Shown piece by piece: positions 1 to 7,805 of a stretch of 64,000 nucleotides of DNA. The DNA is from VAZQ01 sp035293945 (GTDB taxonomy: Bacteria; Pseudomonadota; Alphaproteobacteria; Rhizobiales; Xanthobacteraceae), in NCBI GenBank assembly GCA_035293945.1, contig DATGLV010000005.1, positions 28,487-92,486 of the forward strand, read 5' to 3'. The number at the start of each line of letters is the position of its first letter. Within the stretch, counting starts at the first letter, position 1. Position numbers and translations under genes: made by a program. Below the pieces are notes generated by a model. That model did no database searches and had not been told where the DNA came from. It saw nothing but the letters and a program-made list of their open reading frames with translations.

Positions 1-606
1 GCGACCACGGCAGCGTGCATCTGCGGTTCGGCTAGCGTGCTCGCGCAGAGGAACATCGCCCCGCCGGGACCGCCTAACGCGCTGCAGGGATTCTCGCAGA
101 ATCGCGGCCAGCCGGTGAATATCCAGGCCGACAAGCTGGTGGTGCGCGACAAGGACAAGGTGGCGACCTTCACCGGGAACGTGCACGTCACTCAGGGCGA
201 CACGGAAATGCGCAGCAAGGTCCTGGTGGTCTACTACATCGACTCGAGCAAGCCTGCCGATGCCAAGGCCGCGGCGGCGACCACCATGACCCAGTCGACT
301 GATTCAGGCGACCAGAAGATCCGCCTCATTGAGGCGACCGGGGGCGTGGTGGTGACCCAGAAGGATCAGAATGCGGCCGGAGACAAGGGCACCTTCGACA
401 TGCAATCGAACACCGTCACGCTCAGCGGCAACGTGGTGGTGACCCACGGCAAGGATGTGGTGCGCAGCCAAAGGCTGGTGGTCGATTTGGCCACCGGGGT
501 GTCGCACATGGACGGAGGCCGCGTCGATGCGCTGTTCGGGTCGGCCCCGAATGGCGAGAATATGCCGGGTCCCGGGCCGTCACCGCGTCCCTCGCACGCG
601 AACTGA
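1..606 (+). CDS. lptA: LptA, LPS-assembly periplasmic protein (5' end outside window)
   Basis: The reading frame is open from base 1 and ends with TGA at 604-606, so the true start lies upstream. The first residues seen (ATTAACICGSASVLAQ) look like the end of a signal peptide, so the GTG at 37 is probably not the start. The body carries the OstA/LptA fold signature: NIQADKLVVRDKDKVATFTG, then repeated short beta-strand blocks (GNVHVTQGD, GGVVVTQKD, GNVVVTHGKD). LptA forms the periplasmic bridge that carries lipopolysaccharide from LptBFGC to LptDE. It sits 38 bp upstream of lptB in the same direction, the order expected for rhizobial lptC-lptA-lptB-rpoN. Family identity is well supported; only the missing N-terminus is uncertain. 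Confidence 0.93.
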   Translation, partial: ATTAACICGSASVLAQRNIAPPGPPNALQGFSQNRGQPVNIQADKLVVRDKDKVATFTGNVHVTQGDTEMRSKVLVVYYIDSSKPADAKAAAATTMTQSTDSGDQKIRLIEATGGVVVTQKDQNAAGDKGTFDMQSNTVTLSGNVVVTHGKDVVRSQRLVVDLATGVSHMDGGRVDALFGSAPNGENMPGPGPSPRPSHAN

Positions 607-644
607 CCTGGTGAGCCAGGCCACCCCATGGAATTGAGGCCTGC

Positions 645-1715
645 TTGCGCAACATCTGGCCTTCCTTACGCCACGGCTCGAGCCGGAGCAGGCGTAGCTC
701 CGCCGACGGCGACTGGGTCATCCCGATAGATCTGGACACCCTCGGGGGCCCGGTCCCTGACATTCGTCCCGAAGCCATCAATCTGGGGTCGGCGCGCCCG
801 CGACGGCGTCCAGCCGCCCCGTCCCCTCCGCGGGTCGAGACCGCGGGTCGGCGCGAGCGCCTGCAGGTGCTGCGCTCCGAACCAAAGGCGGCGCGGGAGG
901 CTCCTGCCCAAAGTGAGCCGCCGGCGGCGCGGCCAAAGCTGCAGGCGGTGCGCGTCGATCAACCCGCATCCCGTACCATGGCGCTCGCCGCGCCGGCGCT
1001 AGCCGCGCAGGGGCTCGACAAGAGCTTCTCCGGTCGCAAGGTCGTCAGCGGCGTCAGCATCAATGTGCGCCGCGGCGAGGCGGTCGGCCTCTTGGGCCCA
1101 AACGGCGCCGGCAAAACCACGGTCTTCTACATGATCACCGGCCTGATCAAAGCCGACCGCGGCCGAATCGAGCTTGACGGGCAGGACGTCACCCCTCTGC
1201 CCATGTATCAGCGGGCGCGGCTCGGCGTCGGCTATCTGCCGCAGGAGGCCTCGATTTTTCGCGGGCTCAACGTCGAAGACAATATCCGTTCGGTGCTGGA
1301 GGTGATCGAGCCCGACCGGCGGCGCCGCGAGGCGGATCTGGGTGCGCTGCTCGAGGAGTTCGGCATCACCCGCCTGCGCAAGACGCCCGCGATCGCACTC
1401 TCGGGCGGCGAGCGGCGCCGCGTCGAGATTGCCCGAGCGCTGGCCAGCCGCCCGAGCTATATGCTGCTCGACGAGCCCTTTGCGGGTATTGATCCCAAAG
1501 CGGTGGTGGAGATCCAGAAGCTGGTGCGCCATCTCACCCAGCGCGGAATCGGCGTGCTGATCACTGACCATAACGTGCGCGAGACGCTCGATCTGACCGA
1601 CCGCTCCTACATCATCTATTCGGGCGCTGTCCTGATGGAGGGCGACAAGGACCAGATCGTGAATGATCCCGAGGTGCGCCGGGTCTATCTGGGCGAGGAA
1701 TTTCGAATTTCCTGA
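645..1715 (+). CDS. lptB: LptB, LPS export ABC transporter ATPase with N-terminal extension
   Basis: This is the cytoplasmic ATPase that powers LPS extraction by LptFG. The ABC domain starts near residue 112 and has Walker A (GPNGAGKTT, about 151-159), the Q-loop segment GYLPQEASIFRGL, the LptB-type signature LSGGERRRVEIA, Walker B YMLLDEPFAGIDP and switch His in LITDHNVRET. The start is open to debate. The long frame begins with TTG at 645, with GAGG about 6 nt upstream, and gives a Pro/Arg-rich extension of about 111 residues. The ATG at 978 would give a classical LptB of about 245 residues. The extension is in frame and rich in RRRP-type motifs, and I believe related rhizobial LptB proteins are also extended. 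It lies between lptA and rpoN. Confidence 0.93.
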   Translation: MRNIWPSLRHGSSRSRRSSADGDWVIPIDLDTLGGPVPDIRPEAINLGSARPRRRPAAPSPPRVETAGRRERLQVLRSEPKAAREAPAQSEPPAARPKLQAVRVDQPASRTMALAAPALAAQGLDKSFSGRKVVSGVSINVRRGEAVGLLGPNGAGKTTVFYMITGLIKADRGRIELDGQDVTPLPMYQRARLGVGYLPQEASIFRGLNVEDNIRSVLEVIEPDRRRREADLGALLEEFGITRLRKTPAIALSGGERRRVEIARALASRPSYMLLDEPFAGIDPKAVVEIQKLVRHLTQRGIGVLITDHNVRETLDLTDRSYIIYSGAVLMEGDKDQIVNDPEVRRVYLGEEFRIS

Positions 1716-1851
1716 TGACCAAACATTCCGTTGCCGAAAATACCGGCAGAGCTCCTTAACGATTGCGCATCGAGCCCGTATACACGGGAAGCAGAACCCT
1801 ATAAGCAAGAACCGGACCACTTTCTTCAGGCGTCTGCCTTCGCAATTCCCC

Positions 1852-3372
1852 ATGGCGCTCTCGCAAAAACTTCAGCTTCGACAAAGTCATGCATTGGTGA
1901 TGACGCCGCAGTTGATGCAGGCGATCAAACTGCTGCAGCTCTCCAATCTCGATCTTGTCGGCTATGTGGAAAGCGAGCTGGAGCGCAATCCGCTGCTCGA
2001 ACGTTCGGCCGAAGGCGAGCGGGACGCTGGCCCAACCGACGAGAAGCCCGAGGCATTTGGCGAGCCGCCGCGGACCGATTGGCAGGAGGGCGGTTTAGTG
2101 TCCGGCCATGATGGCCTTGCCGCGCATGCCGACGGCGGGCACGAGGGCGATGAAGCGGACGGCGAAGCACCACGCGCGCAGAACGAAGCGCTCGCCGGCT
2201 ACAGCGATTGGAGCGGCGTCGGTAGCGGGCGCCAGATCGACGGGGAGTACAACCTCGAGGCCTTTGTGTCGGCGGAACGTACGCTCGCCGACCATCTCTC
2301 CGAGCAGCTGGTGCTGGCGACGGTCGACCCAGCCGCCCGCTTGATCGGCCAATATCTGGTCGATCTCGTCGACGAAGCCGGCTATCTCACGGGCGATCTC
2401 GCGCAGGTAGCCGAGAAGCTCGGCGCCCGGCTTGCCGACGTCGAAGCCATGCTGGCGACGCTGCAGGCTTTCGATCCGCCGGGGGTCTGTGCGCGCAACC
2501 TCACCGAATGCCTGTCTATCCAATTGCGCGAGCGCAACCGTTTCGATCCGGCCATGCAGGCCTTGGTCGCGCATCTCGATTTGTTGGCGAAGCGCGACAT
2601 TCCGGGCCTGAGGAAGGTCTGCGGCGTGAGCGAGGAAGATCTGATCGACATGATTGCCGAGATCCGCCAGCTCAATCCCAAGCCGGGCCTGGCGTTCGGC
2701 ACCACGCTGGTGCAGCCGATCGTGCCGGATGTGTTCGTGCGGCCCGCAGCCGACGGCGGCTTCGTGGTCGAGCTCAACTCCGAGACCTTGCCCAAGGTGC
2801 TGGTCAATCAGAGCTACTACGCGCAGGTCGCCAAGACCGCTCGCAACGACAAGGAGAAGACGTATCTGGCCGATTGCCTGCAAACGGCGACGTGGCTCAT
2901 CCGCGCGCTCGATCAGCGGGCGCGCACCATCCTCAAAGTTTCGACCGAGATCGTGCGGCAGCAAGACGGCTTCTTCGCGCATGGCGTTCAGCATTTGCGT
3001 CCGCTCAATCTCAAGACCGTCGCCGATGCGATCTCGATGCACGAGTCCACGGTCTCGCGCGTCACCGCCAACAAATACATGGCGACGAGCCGTGGCATAT
3101 TCGAGCTGAAATACTTCTTCACCTCCGCGATTGCCGCCGCGGATGGTAGCGAGGCGCATTCGGCCGAGGCGGTGCGTCACCGGATCAAACAGCTCATCGA
3201 TGCGGAGAACCCGCGCGCAGTCCTGTCCGACGACACGATCGTCGAGAAGTTGCGCGTCGCGGGCGTCGAGATCGCGCGCCGCACCGTCGCCAAGTATCGC
3301 GAGGCCATGCACATCCCGTCCTCGGTGCAGCGCCGACGCGAGAAACTCGCGATGACGCGGGTAATGCCCTGA
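1852..3372 (+). CDS. rpoN: RNA polymerase sigma-54 factor
   Basis: RpoN directs RNA polymerase to -24/-12 promoters that need an AAA+ activator, and typically governs nitrogen and carbon regulons. I placed the start at ATG 1852 (506 aa) because the family's Gln/Leu-rich region I begins there (MALSQKLQLRQ, then TPQLMQAIKLLQLS and ERNPLLE). The frame extends upstream into the end of lptB, but that part resembles no sigma-54. The core-binding region spans about 150-330. The C-terminal HTH has STVSRVTANKYM, and the RpoN box is present as ARRTVAKYRE. The acidic linker between region I and the core is rich in Glu, Asp and Gly. It lies 136 bp after lptB and is followed by hpf and ptsN, a widely conserved neighbourhood. 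Confidence 0.97.
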   Translation: MALSQKLQLRQSHALVMTPQLMQAIKLLQLSNLDLVGYVESELERNPLLERSAEGERDAGPTDEKPEAFGEPPRTDWQEGGLVSGHDGLAAHADGGHEGDEADGEAPRAQNEALAGYSDWSGVGSGRQIDGEYNLEAFVSAERTLADHLSEQLVLATVDPAARLIGQYLVDLVDEAGYLTGDLAQVAEKLGARLADVEAMLATLQAFDPPGVCARNLTECLSIQLRERNRFDPAMQALVAHLDLLAKRDIPGLRKVCGVSEEDLIDMIAEIRQLNPKPGLAFGTTLVQPIVPDVFVRPAADGGFVVELNSETLPKVLVNQSYYAQVAKTARNDKEKTYLADCLQTATWLIRALDQRARTILKVSTEIVRQQDGFFAHGVQHLRPLNLKTVADAISMHESTVSRVTANKYMATSRGIFELKYFFTSAIAAADGSEAHSAEAVRHRIKQLIDAENPRAVLSDDTIVEKLRVAGVEIARRTVAKYREAMHIPSSVQRRREKLAMTRVMP

Positions 3373-3483
3373 CCGCTTGCCCTGGCAAGGCGCGACCGAG
3401 CTCCCTATGTCATGAAGATCACTCGTTGTGGGCTGCGCCGCTCAGCGGGCGCTGAGTGGGTATACTTGAGTAGGTGAGCCGCA

Positions 3484-4074
3484 ATGTCGTTGCGCATTTC
3501 GGGCAAAAACATCGATATCGGCGAGTCCCTGCGCGCGCGCATAAACGGGCGGATCGAGGATGCGACCGCGAAGTATTTCGACGGCGGCTTCTCCGGCCAT
3601 GTCACGGTCAGCAAGGAAGGATTCGGGTTTCGCAGCGAATGCGTGATCCACCTCGATTCCGGGATCGTGCTTGAAGCCGAGGCCTTGGCAGCCGACGCTT
3701 ACGCGAGTGCCGACCAGGCGGCTGAGCGAATCGAGAAGCGCCTGCGCCGCTACAAGAGGCGGCTCAAGAGCCATCAGGGCTCGGGGAATGGCAGCATTCC
3801 GGCGCTGCCGGTCGCAGCACCGAGTTATGTCATCGCAGCACCGGCCTCTGAAGAGGAAGACGCGACCGGTGGTGACCCCGTAATCATCGCCGAATCGACC
3901 ACGGCCCTCAAACGTCTCTCGGTCAGTGATGCCGTGACCGAGCTCGACCTGACCGGGGTTGCCGTAGTGGTGTTTCGGCATGCCGGACACGGACGGGTCA
4001 ATCTGGTCTATCGGCGCCGTGACGGGAATATCGGCTGGATCGACCCGCCGGTAATGCCCGAAAGCGGGCATTAA
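3484..4074 (+). CDS. hpf: Ribosome hibernation promoting factor, long form
   Basis: This 196-residue protein belongs to the HPF/YfiA/RaiA family, which inactivates 70S ribosomes in stationary phase. The N-terminal domain (about 1-105) begins MSLRISGKNIDIGESLRARI and contains the basic RIEKRLRRYKRRLKSH stretch that lies in the mRNA/tRNA channel. A variable linker follows, then the C-terminal dimerisation domain (about 140-196) ending with VFRHAGHGRVNLVYRRRDG and IGWIDPP. The two-domain architecture marks the long form, which forms 100S particles without RMF. It lies 111 bp downstream of rpoN and upstream of ptsN, as in many alphaproteobacteria. Its stop codon coincides with a dispersed repeat that runs in the opposite orientation. 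Confidence 0.95.
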   Translation: MSLRISGKNIDIGESLRARINGRIEDATAKYFDGGFSGHVTVSKEGFGFRSECVIHLDSGIVLEAEALAADAYASADQAAERIEKRLRRYKRRLKSHQGSGNGSIPALPVAAPSYVIAAPASEEEDATGGDPVIIAESTTALKRLSVSDAVTELDLTGVAVVVFRHAGHGRVNLVYRRRDGNIGWIDPPVMPESGH

Positions 4075-4156
4075 AGCGCGTCCCGCCAGGATGGAACAGA
4101 ATGCGCTCCAATTTCTTTGATTTGCGCATGGCGTGTCTCGAAAAGTCGGGTCACGC
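4072..4156 (-). repeat. Dispersed palindromic repeat, family B, copy 1
   Basis: Read on the minus strand this matches the repeat after sppA (38502-38613): a block with ACTTTTCGAGACACGCC, then ATGCGCAAA, TTGGAGCGCATTCTGTTCCA and a closing GCGCGCTT-like arm. The copy abuts the hpf stop codon. Its outer arm is more decayed than that of the sppA copy. It could act as a 3' hairpin for the rpoN-hpf transcript. Confidence 0.7.
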
Positions 4157-4304
4157 CGGGCGCAAGTGCGGGCTTTTCCGGCCTGCGATCTCCCATTGAC
4201 GCCGCTCACCGCTCTCCGTATGGTCCGGCGCCTTTAGGGGCGTTTTCCGCGGGACCAGGCAAGGCCGGATTTACCGTCTCGAAAACGCGACAAGGTGAAC
4301 CAAC

Positions 4305-4361
4305 TTAGGCACTCCCAAACTTTAGGCACTCAACTGTAGCCGCTCTGTCGTAGCCACTCTG
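4305..4361 (+). repeat. Four degenerate tandem direct repeats upstream of ptsN
   Basis: A motif close to TAGSCRCTC occurs four times in a row, with TAG at 4306, 4323, 4337 and 4351. The first two copies share a perfect TTAGGCACTC, and the last two share GTAGCC-R-CTCTGT. The array ends 43 bp before the ptsN start and lies on the coding strand. The rest of the hpf-ptsN gap is the family B repeat plus a stretch (4157-4304) in which I see no gene. It could be a regulator-binding array or an expanded simple repeat. Confidence 0.6.
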
Positions 4362-4403
4362 TGTGGCTGCGACGCTGTCCCGCAGAGCTCCCGGATTTCC
4401 TGG

Positions 4404-4874
4404 ATGAGTTCCATGCCGCTTGCCGATCTGGTTGCGCCCAACGCCGTCATTCCGGCGCTCAAGGTCAATGGCAAGAAACAGGCACTGCAAGAGCTTGCCG
4501 CCAGGGCGGCCGAGCTCTCCGGACAGAACGAGCGCACCATTTTCGAGATTTTGCTGCAGCGGGAGAAGCTCGGTTCCACCGGCGTCGGCAGCGGGGTCGC
4601 GATCCCGCACGGCAAGTTGCCGAAGCTCAACAAGCTGTTCGGACTGTTCGCGCGATTGGCGCGCCCGGTCGATTTCGAGGCGCTCGACGGCCAACCGGTC
4701 GATCTCGTGTTCCTGCTGCTCGCCCCCGAAAGCGCAGGCGCCGATCACCTGAAGGCGCTGGCGCGCGTGGCGCGTTTGCTGCGCGATCCCGAGATCGCGC
4801 GCAAGCTGCGCGATTCGCGCGACGCGGAGGCGATGTACGCCGTGCTGGCGATGCCTTCCGCGACAGCGGCCTGA
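4404..4874 (+). CDS. ptsN: Nitrogen-regulatory PTS EIIA protein
   Basis: PtsN (EIIA-Ntr) is the phosphate acceptor at the end of the PtsP-PtsO relay, and regulates potassium transport, nitrogen and carbon functions by protein contact, not sugar uptake. The 156-residue product is full length. The phosphorylated histidine is in GSGVAIPHGKLPKL (about residue 70), with the family segments FEILLQREKLGSTGVG before it and PVDLVFLLLAPESAGADHLK after it. ATG 4404 was used; ATG 4413 is an alternative. Synteny with rpoN and hpf is conserved in Proteobacteria. A short inverted repeat (4942-4956) follows before the convergent DUF1150 gene. Confidence 0.96.
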   Translation: MSSMPLADLVAPNAVIPALKVNGKKQALQELAARAAELSGQNERTIFEILLQREKLGSTGVGSGVAIPHGKLPKLNKLFGLFARLARPVDFEALDGQPVDLVFLLLAPESAGADHLKALARVARLLRDPEIARKLRDSRDAEAMYAVLAMPSATAA

Positions 4875-4965
4875 TTGGATCGGATTTTATCTGGATTCGA
4901 TTTGCTTGTCGGGGTTGGGCGCCCCATGAGCCTCCGCATCGGGCGATCAGATCGCCGCGATCACA

Positions 4966-5235
4966 TCAATGCACGCTGACGGCTTCGAGCTCCTGGCTCC
5001 ACGCATTGGCGACCGCTGCCTCGCGGCTGTCGGTGAGCATGATCGGCGTACCGTCGGCGGCATGCAGGGCGAACAGCTCCAGTCCGGGCGCGATCTCGGG
5101 CGCCTCGGGAAACAGGCTGGGCACGTCCTCGGAGCGGATGCTCTTCACGTAGGCGATCTTGCCGTCGCCCAGCAGTGCCAGGGCTTCCCGAGAAATCAGA
5201 TGAACGGGCATTTGGTCATTCACATTACGATTCAT
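4966..5235 (-). CDS. DUF1150 family protein
   Basis: This small protein (89 aa) has the sequence character of the alphaproteobacterial DUF1150 family, with segments such as LISREALALLGDGKIAYVK, DGTPIMLTDSREAAVANAW and a tail ending near ELEAVSVH. No enzyme motif or membrane segment is visible. A strong Shine-Dalgarno (AAGGAG, about 9 nt upstream) supports the ATG at 5235. It lies downstream of the hsp20 gene on the same strand and converges with ptsN, an arrangement I recall from Rhizobiales. Co-transcription with hsp20 suggests a heat- or stress-related role. The function is unknown. Confidence 0.85.
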   Translation of the reverse strand: MNRNVNDQMPVHLISREALALLGDGKIAYVKSIRSEDVPSLFPEAPEIAPGLELFALHAADGTPIMLTDSREAAVANAWSQELEAVSVH

Positions 5236-5360
5236 GGCCCTCGACTCCTTTCTGTCAGCTGGTCGAGTCCTTGGTCATTTTAAGAGGTGTTGTTCTACTC
5301 AAACCTGGGATGGTTCCTCGCTTTCGCAAGGGCCTGGTCCGGTCCGCATGCGCGGGTCCC

Positions 5361-5786
5361 TCACTCATGGTCCGTGATGCTGATCGTCCTGACCGAACGG
5401 CCAGGCTCTGGCCGCGCCAGATCGATCGACAGGAGGCCGTTGTTGAGGTCGGCTCCCAGCACCTCCATCCCGTCCGCCAGCACGAACGTGCGCTGGAACT
5501 GACGTGCTGCAATGCCGCGATGGAGAAAGTGCCGAGTCTTGTCCTCGTGCTGCCGTCCGCGGATGACCAGCTGGTTCTCCTCGACCGTGACGTCGAGCTG
5601 GTCGCGGGTGAAGCCGGCGACCGCGAGCGTGATCCGCAGCCGTTCGGGACGACAATCCTCCGGGGCCAGCCGCTCGATATTGTAGGGCGGATAGCCGTCT
5701 GCAGACTTCGTCACACGTTCGAGTGCGCGCTCGATCTCGTCGAATCCGAGCAGGAATGGACTGGAAAGAGACGGCACTCGGGACAT
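5361..5786 (-). CDS. Small heat-shock protein, Hsp20/IbpA type
   Basis: This ATP-independent holdase keeps unfolding proteins soluble. The 141-residue product begins MSRVPSLSSPFLLGFDEIER, followed by a short N-terminal arm and the alpha-crystallin domain (about 30-125) with YNIERLAPEDCRPERLRITL, VAGFTRDQLDVTVEENQLVI, RGRQHEDKTRHFLHRGIAAR and DGMEVLGADLNNGLLSIDL. These match the class A rhizobial IbpA-like proteins. I took the ATG at 5786 because the protein's homologous portion starts there; an upstream in-frame extension looks random. It is followed by the DUF1150 gene 125 bp downstream. I looked for a ROSE-type RNA thermometer in the leader (5787-5965) and saw no convincing one. Confidence 0.93.
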   Translation of the reverse strand: MSRVPSLSSPFLLGFDEIERALERVTKSADGYPPYNIERLAPEDCRPERLRITLAVAGFTRDQLDVTVEENQLVIRGRQHEDKTRHFLHRGIAARQFQRTFVLADGMEVLGADLNNGLLSIDLARPEPGRSVRTISITDHE

Positions 5787-5965
5787 CGTTGCAGAGCCCT
5801 TGTCAAGCGACTTTGGCGGGAGCCCTGGCGGCACCCCCTTCTCGCCGTGCCGCGAATGCCCCATCAGTGGCGCACCCGCAACCCGGTCGCCTATCCATAT
5901 GGTACCGGGCGGGCATACCTTCAAGAATAGCGTCGGAGTGGAGCGATCCCGCGGTCCGCCCGGGC

Positions 5966-7000
5966 CTATTTGATCAGCTCGCCGATCTTGTCCACGATCG
6001 GCTTGGGGGTGGCGTAAATCTTGTTGATCAGGGCGGCGAGGTGTGCGCCGTCCTCCGGTTCCACCTCGAGCATGTTGCGCCTGGCATCTTCCCGGAACTC
6101 CGCATCCTTCATGGTTTCCATGAAGGCGTCGCGCAGCATCTTGGTGCGATCCGCTCCCATATCGGGTGGCGCCACGAAGGGCCGGCCGATCCCTTGTCCG
6201 GCATACAGGAACTCGATCGCCTGGCGGTCCTGTGGATTGCGGGCGAGGTCGGCCACGAACGGGACACCTTCGAGCTGCGGGTTGGGGGCGGCCCCGCCCT
6301 GGAACAGGATTCTGACCTTGTGGCTCGGAATCCAGTCCGGCCGCTTGCCGGACACGCTGTCGAGGCTCTCGCAGATTCCGTCGACCTCGCCGCGTTCCAT
6401 GGCGAGGAAGACGTCGGAGGAAGAGGGGAAGCCGGCGATTATCTTGAATTTCATGCCGAGCAGCGCGTTGAGCGCTTTCGGGTAGGAATGTGTCCCGGTG
6501 CCGACGCCCGTGTCGCCGACGATCAGCTCCTTGCTGTAGAGATCCTGCAGGCTCTGCACCTTCGCGGTCGTCATGGCGATGCAGACATTGGTCTCGGTCG
6601 TCGGCGTCCCGAGCCAGGTGATCTTGGTCGGGTCAAAGCGCGCGCCGGACGCGCCGGTGATCGGTCCGAGCGCAGCGTCGCGCGCGATGATGCCCATCAC
6701 GGTGCCGTCCTTGGGGGCCAGATTGTAGATGTTGTTTGCGGCCACGAAGCTGCCGGCGCCCGGCATGTTCTGCGGCACCACGGTGGGATTGCCGGGCAAA
6801 TGCTTGCCGATGTGGCGCGCGACCACCCGACCCCAGAGATCGTAGCCGCCGCCGGCTCCGAAGCCGATCAGCATCTGCACGGTCTTGCCGGCAAGGCTGA
6901 GGCCCGCTTGCGCCCGGGCCGGCGCAGGGCTCGCAAATGCATCGGCGGCGAGCGACATGGCGAGCGCCAAGCGGGGCGCCAGAAGGGCAATTGCGGACAT
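5966..7000 (-). CDS. Tripartite tricarboxylate transporter-type substrate-binding protein (Bug family)
   Basis: Proteins of this family (TctC/Bug) bind small organic acids in the periplasm for a TctAB permease, or act as orphan receptors. After ATG 7000 there is a hydrophobic leader (MSAIALLAPRLALAMSLAAD, cleavage likely after ARAQA). The mature protein has KTVQMLIGFGAGGGYDLWGR, VVPQNMPGAGSFVAANNIYN and LAPKDGTVMGI, the usual first-domain landmarks. Residues later in the chain (VDGICESLDSV, PFVADLARNPQDRQA) follow the family pattern. Length is normal at 344 aa. No TctA or TctB permease gene lies nearby, so it may be an orphan binding protein. The ligand cannot be told. Confidence 0.85.
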   Translation of the reverse strand: MSAIALLAPRLALAMSLAADAFASPAPARAQAGLSLAGKTVQMLIGFGAGGGYDLWGRVVARHIGKHLPGNPTVVPQNMPGAGSFVAANNIYNLAPKDGTVMGIIARDAALGPITGASGARFDPTKITWLGTPTTETNVCIAMTTAKVQSLQDLYSKELIVGDTGVGTGTHSYPKALNALLGMKFKIIAGFPSSSDVFLAMERGEVDGICESLDSVSGKRPDWIPSHKVRILFQGGAAPNPQLEGVPFVADLARNPQDRQAIEFLYAGQGIGRPFVAPPDMGADRTKMLRDAFMETMKDAEFREDARRNMLEVEPEDGAHLAALINKIYATPKPIVDKIGELIK

Positions 7001-7322
7001 GGAAACCTTCCCGGTTGTCGGTGGCGGCCGATCAAGTTTTGCTGACCATTTTATGCGTGGCTGGATCGCAAAAATAGCGCCGGCAAAAGGTCGCGGGCGA
7101 GTCATGCGGCTCGCACCCCGGCGGGCTGGAGAAGTCGAGGGATCCTCCGTCCTGCAAATATTCTCAAAGTCTACTTTGAATATAAAGTCAACACTTGTAA
7201 GACATGACAGTATTATACCCCTAAGTACAAATGCCTATTCAGTATTGCGTTTCAGCGCATCTGGAAGATATTAATACGCCCCGTGTAATCCTTGGTCCCC
7301 AAGGTCCATACAGGGCTCTATC
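7001..7322. other. AT-rich intergenic region between divergent genes
   Basis: No convincing gene is present. The stretch from about 7150 to 7290 is strikingly AT-rich for this genome, with runs such as CTTTGAATATAAAGTCAAC and GACAGTATTATACCCC. It separates the minus-strand binding protein from the plus-strand Hpt gene, so it is likely to hold divergent promoters. A small inverted repeat CCTTGG-N3-CCAAGG lies at 7290-7304. A weak AGGG lies about 7 nt before the GTG at 7323. Confidence 0.5.
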
Positions 7323-7685
7323 GTGACGGTAGATGCATTCACCGAGCGCCTCGCCCGTGTGCGCGCGCGCTTTGTCTCCGCGCTCGACCGTAAGATCGAG
7401 GACACTTATGCGGCCATTCCTGCCCTCACGGGCAGTGATACCGCTGCCGCCGCGGCAGTCGAAGAATCCTATCGGCGCATTCACGGGATCGTCGGAATAG
7501 GCCCGACCGTCGGCTTCTCGTTCACCGGCCGCGCCGCCCGCACCGTTGAGGATATCCTGCTGCGACCGCGCGAGGCGGAGCGAGGGCTGACCACTGAGGA
7601 AATGACCTCGTTCAAAGAAGCCCTGGATGCATTGCGGGAGGCCGCCGCACGCGAGCTCCAATCGTTCTACGCGAGCTGTCGGTGA
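7323..7685 (+). CDS. Stand-alone histidine phosphotransfer (Hpt) domain protein
   Basis: The 120-residue protein consists almost wholly of an Hpt four-helix module. The key segment is SYRRIHGIVGIGPTVGFSF, with His54 as the expected phosphate carrier, followed by GRAARTVEDILLRPRE. This is the small-residue-rich, amphipathic pattern of Hpt domains. It starts with GTG 7323. The gene is convergent with a REC-kinase-REC gene and next to a three-receiver kinase and single-domain receivers. It may therefore shuttle phosphate between the hybrid kinases of this island and a distant regulator. The Hpt assignment rests on the motif alone and the partners are inferred from location. Confidence 0.75.
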   Translation: MTVDAFTERLARVRARFVSALDRKIEDTYAAIPALTGSDTAAAAAVEESYRRIHGIVGIGPTVGFSFTGRAARTVEDILLRPREAERGLTTEEMTSFKEALDALREAAARELQSFYASCR

Positions 7686-7805
7686 CGGAGAATGTCGGCG
7701 GCAAGAATTGCCGTTGTTGCGCGGCATTCGCGCCGGAGGGTGTGTGCCGAAGGTGTCGAGCTCGCGATCGCGCCACACGTTGTCACCAGCGCATGCGGCG
7801 CGCGC

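Noticed and set aside
628..728. ATG 628 as the start of lptB
   Set aside because: It lies in the lptA frame, not the lptB frame, and meets a stop after about 33 codons.
1663..1851. Extended N-terminus of RpoN
   Set aside because: The extra 63 residues overlap the end of lptB and have no sigma-54 character; region I begins exactly at ATG 1852.
5787..5965. ROSE-type RNA thermometer before hsp20
   Set aside because: I looked for the short anti-SD hairpin typical of rhizobial ROSE elements and saw no such pairing near the start codon.
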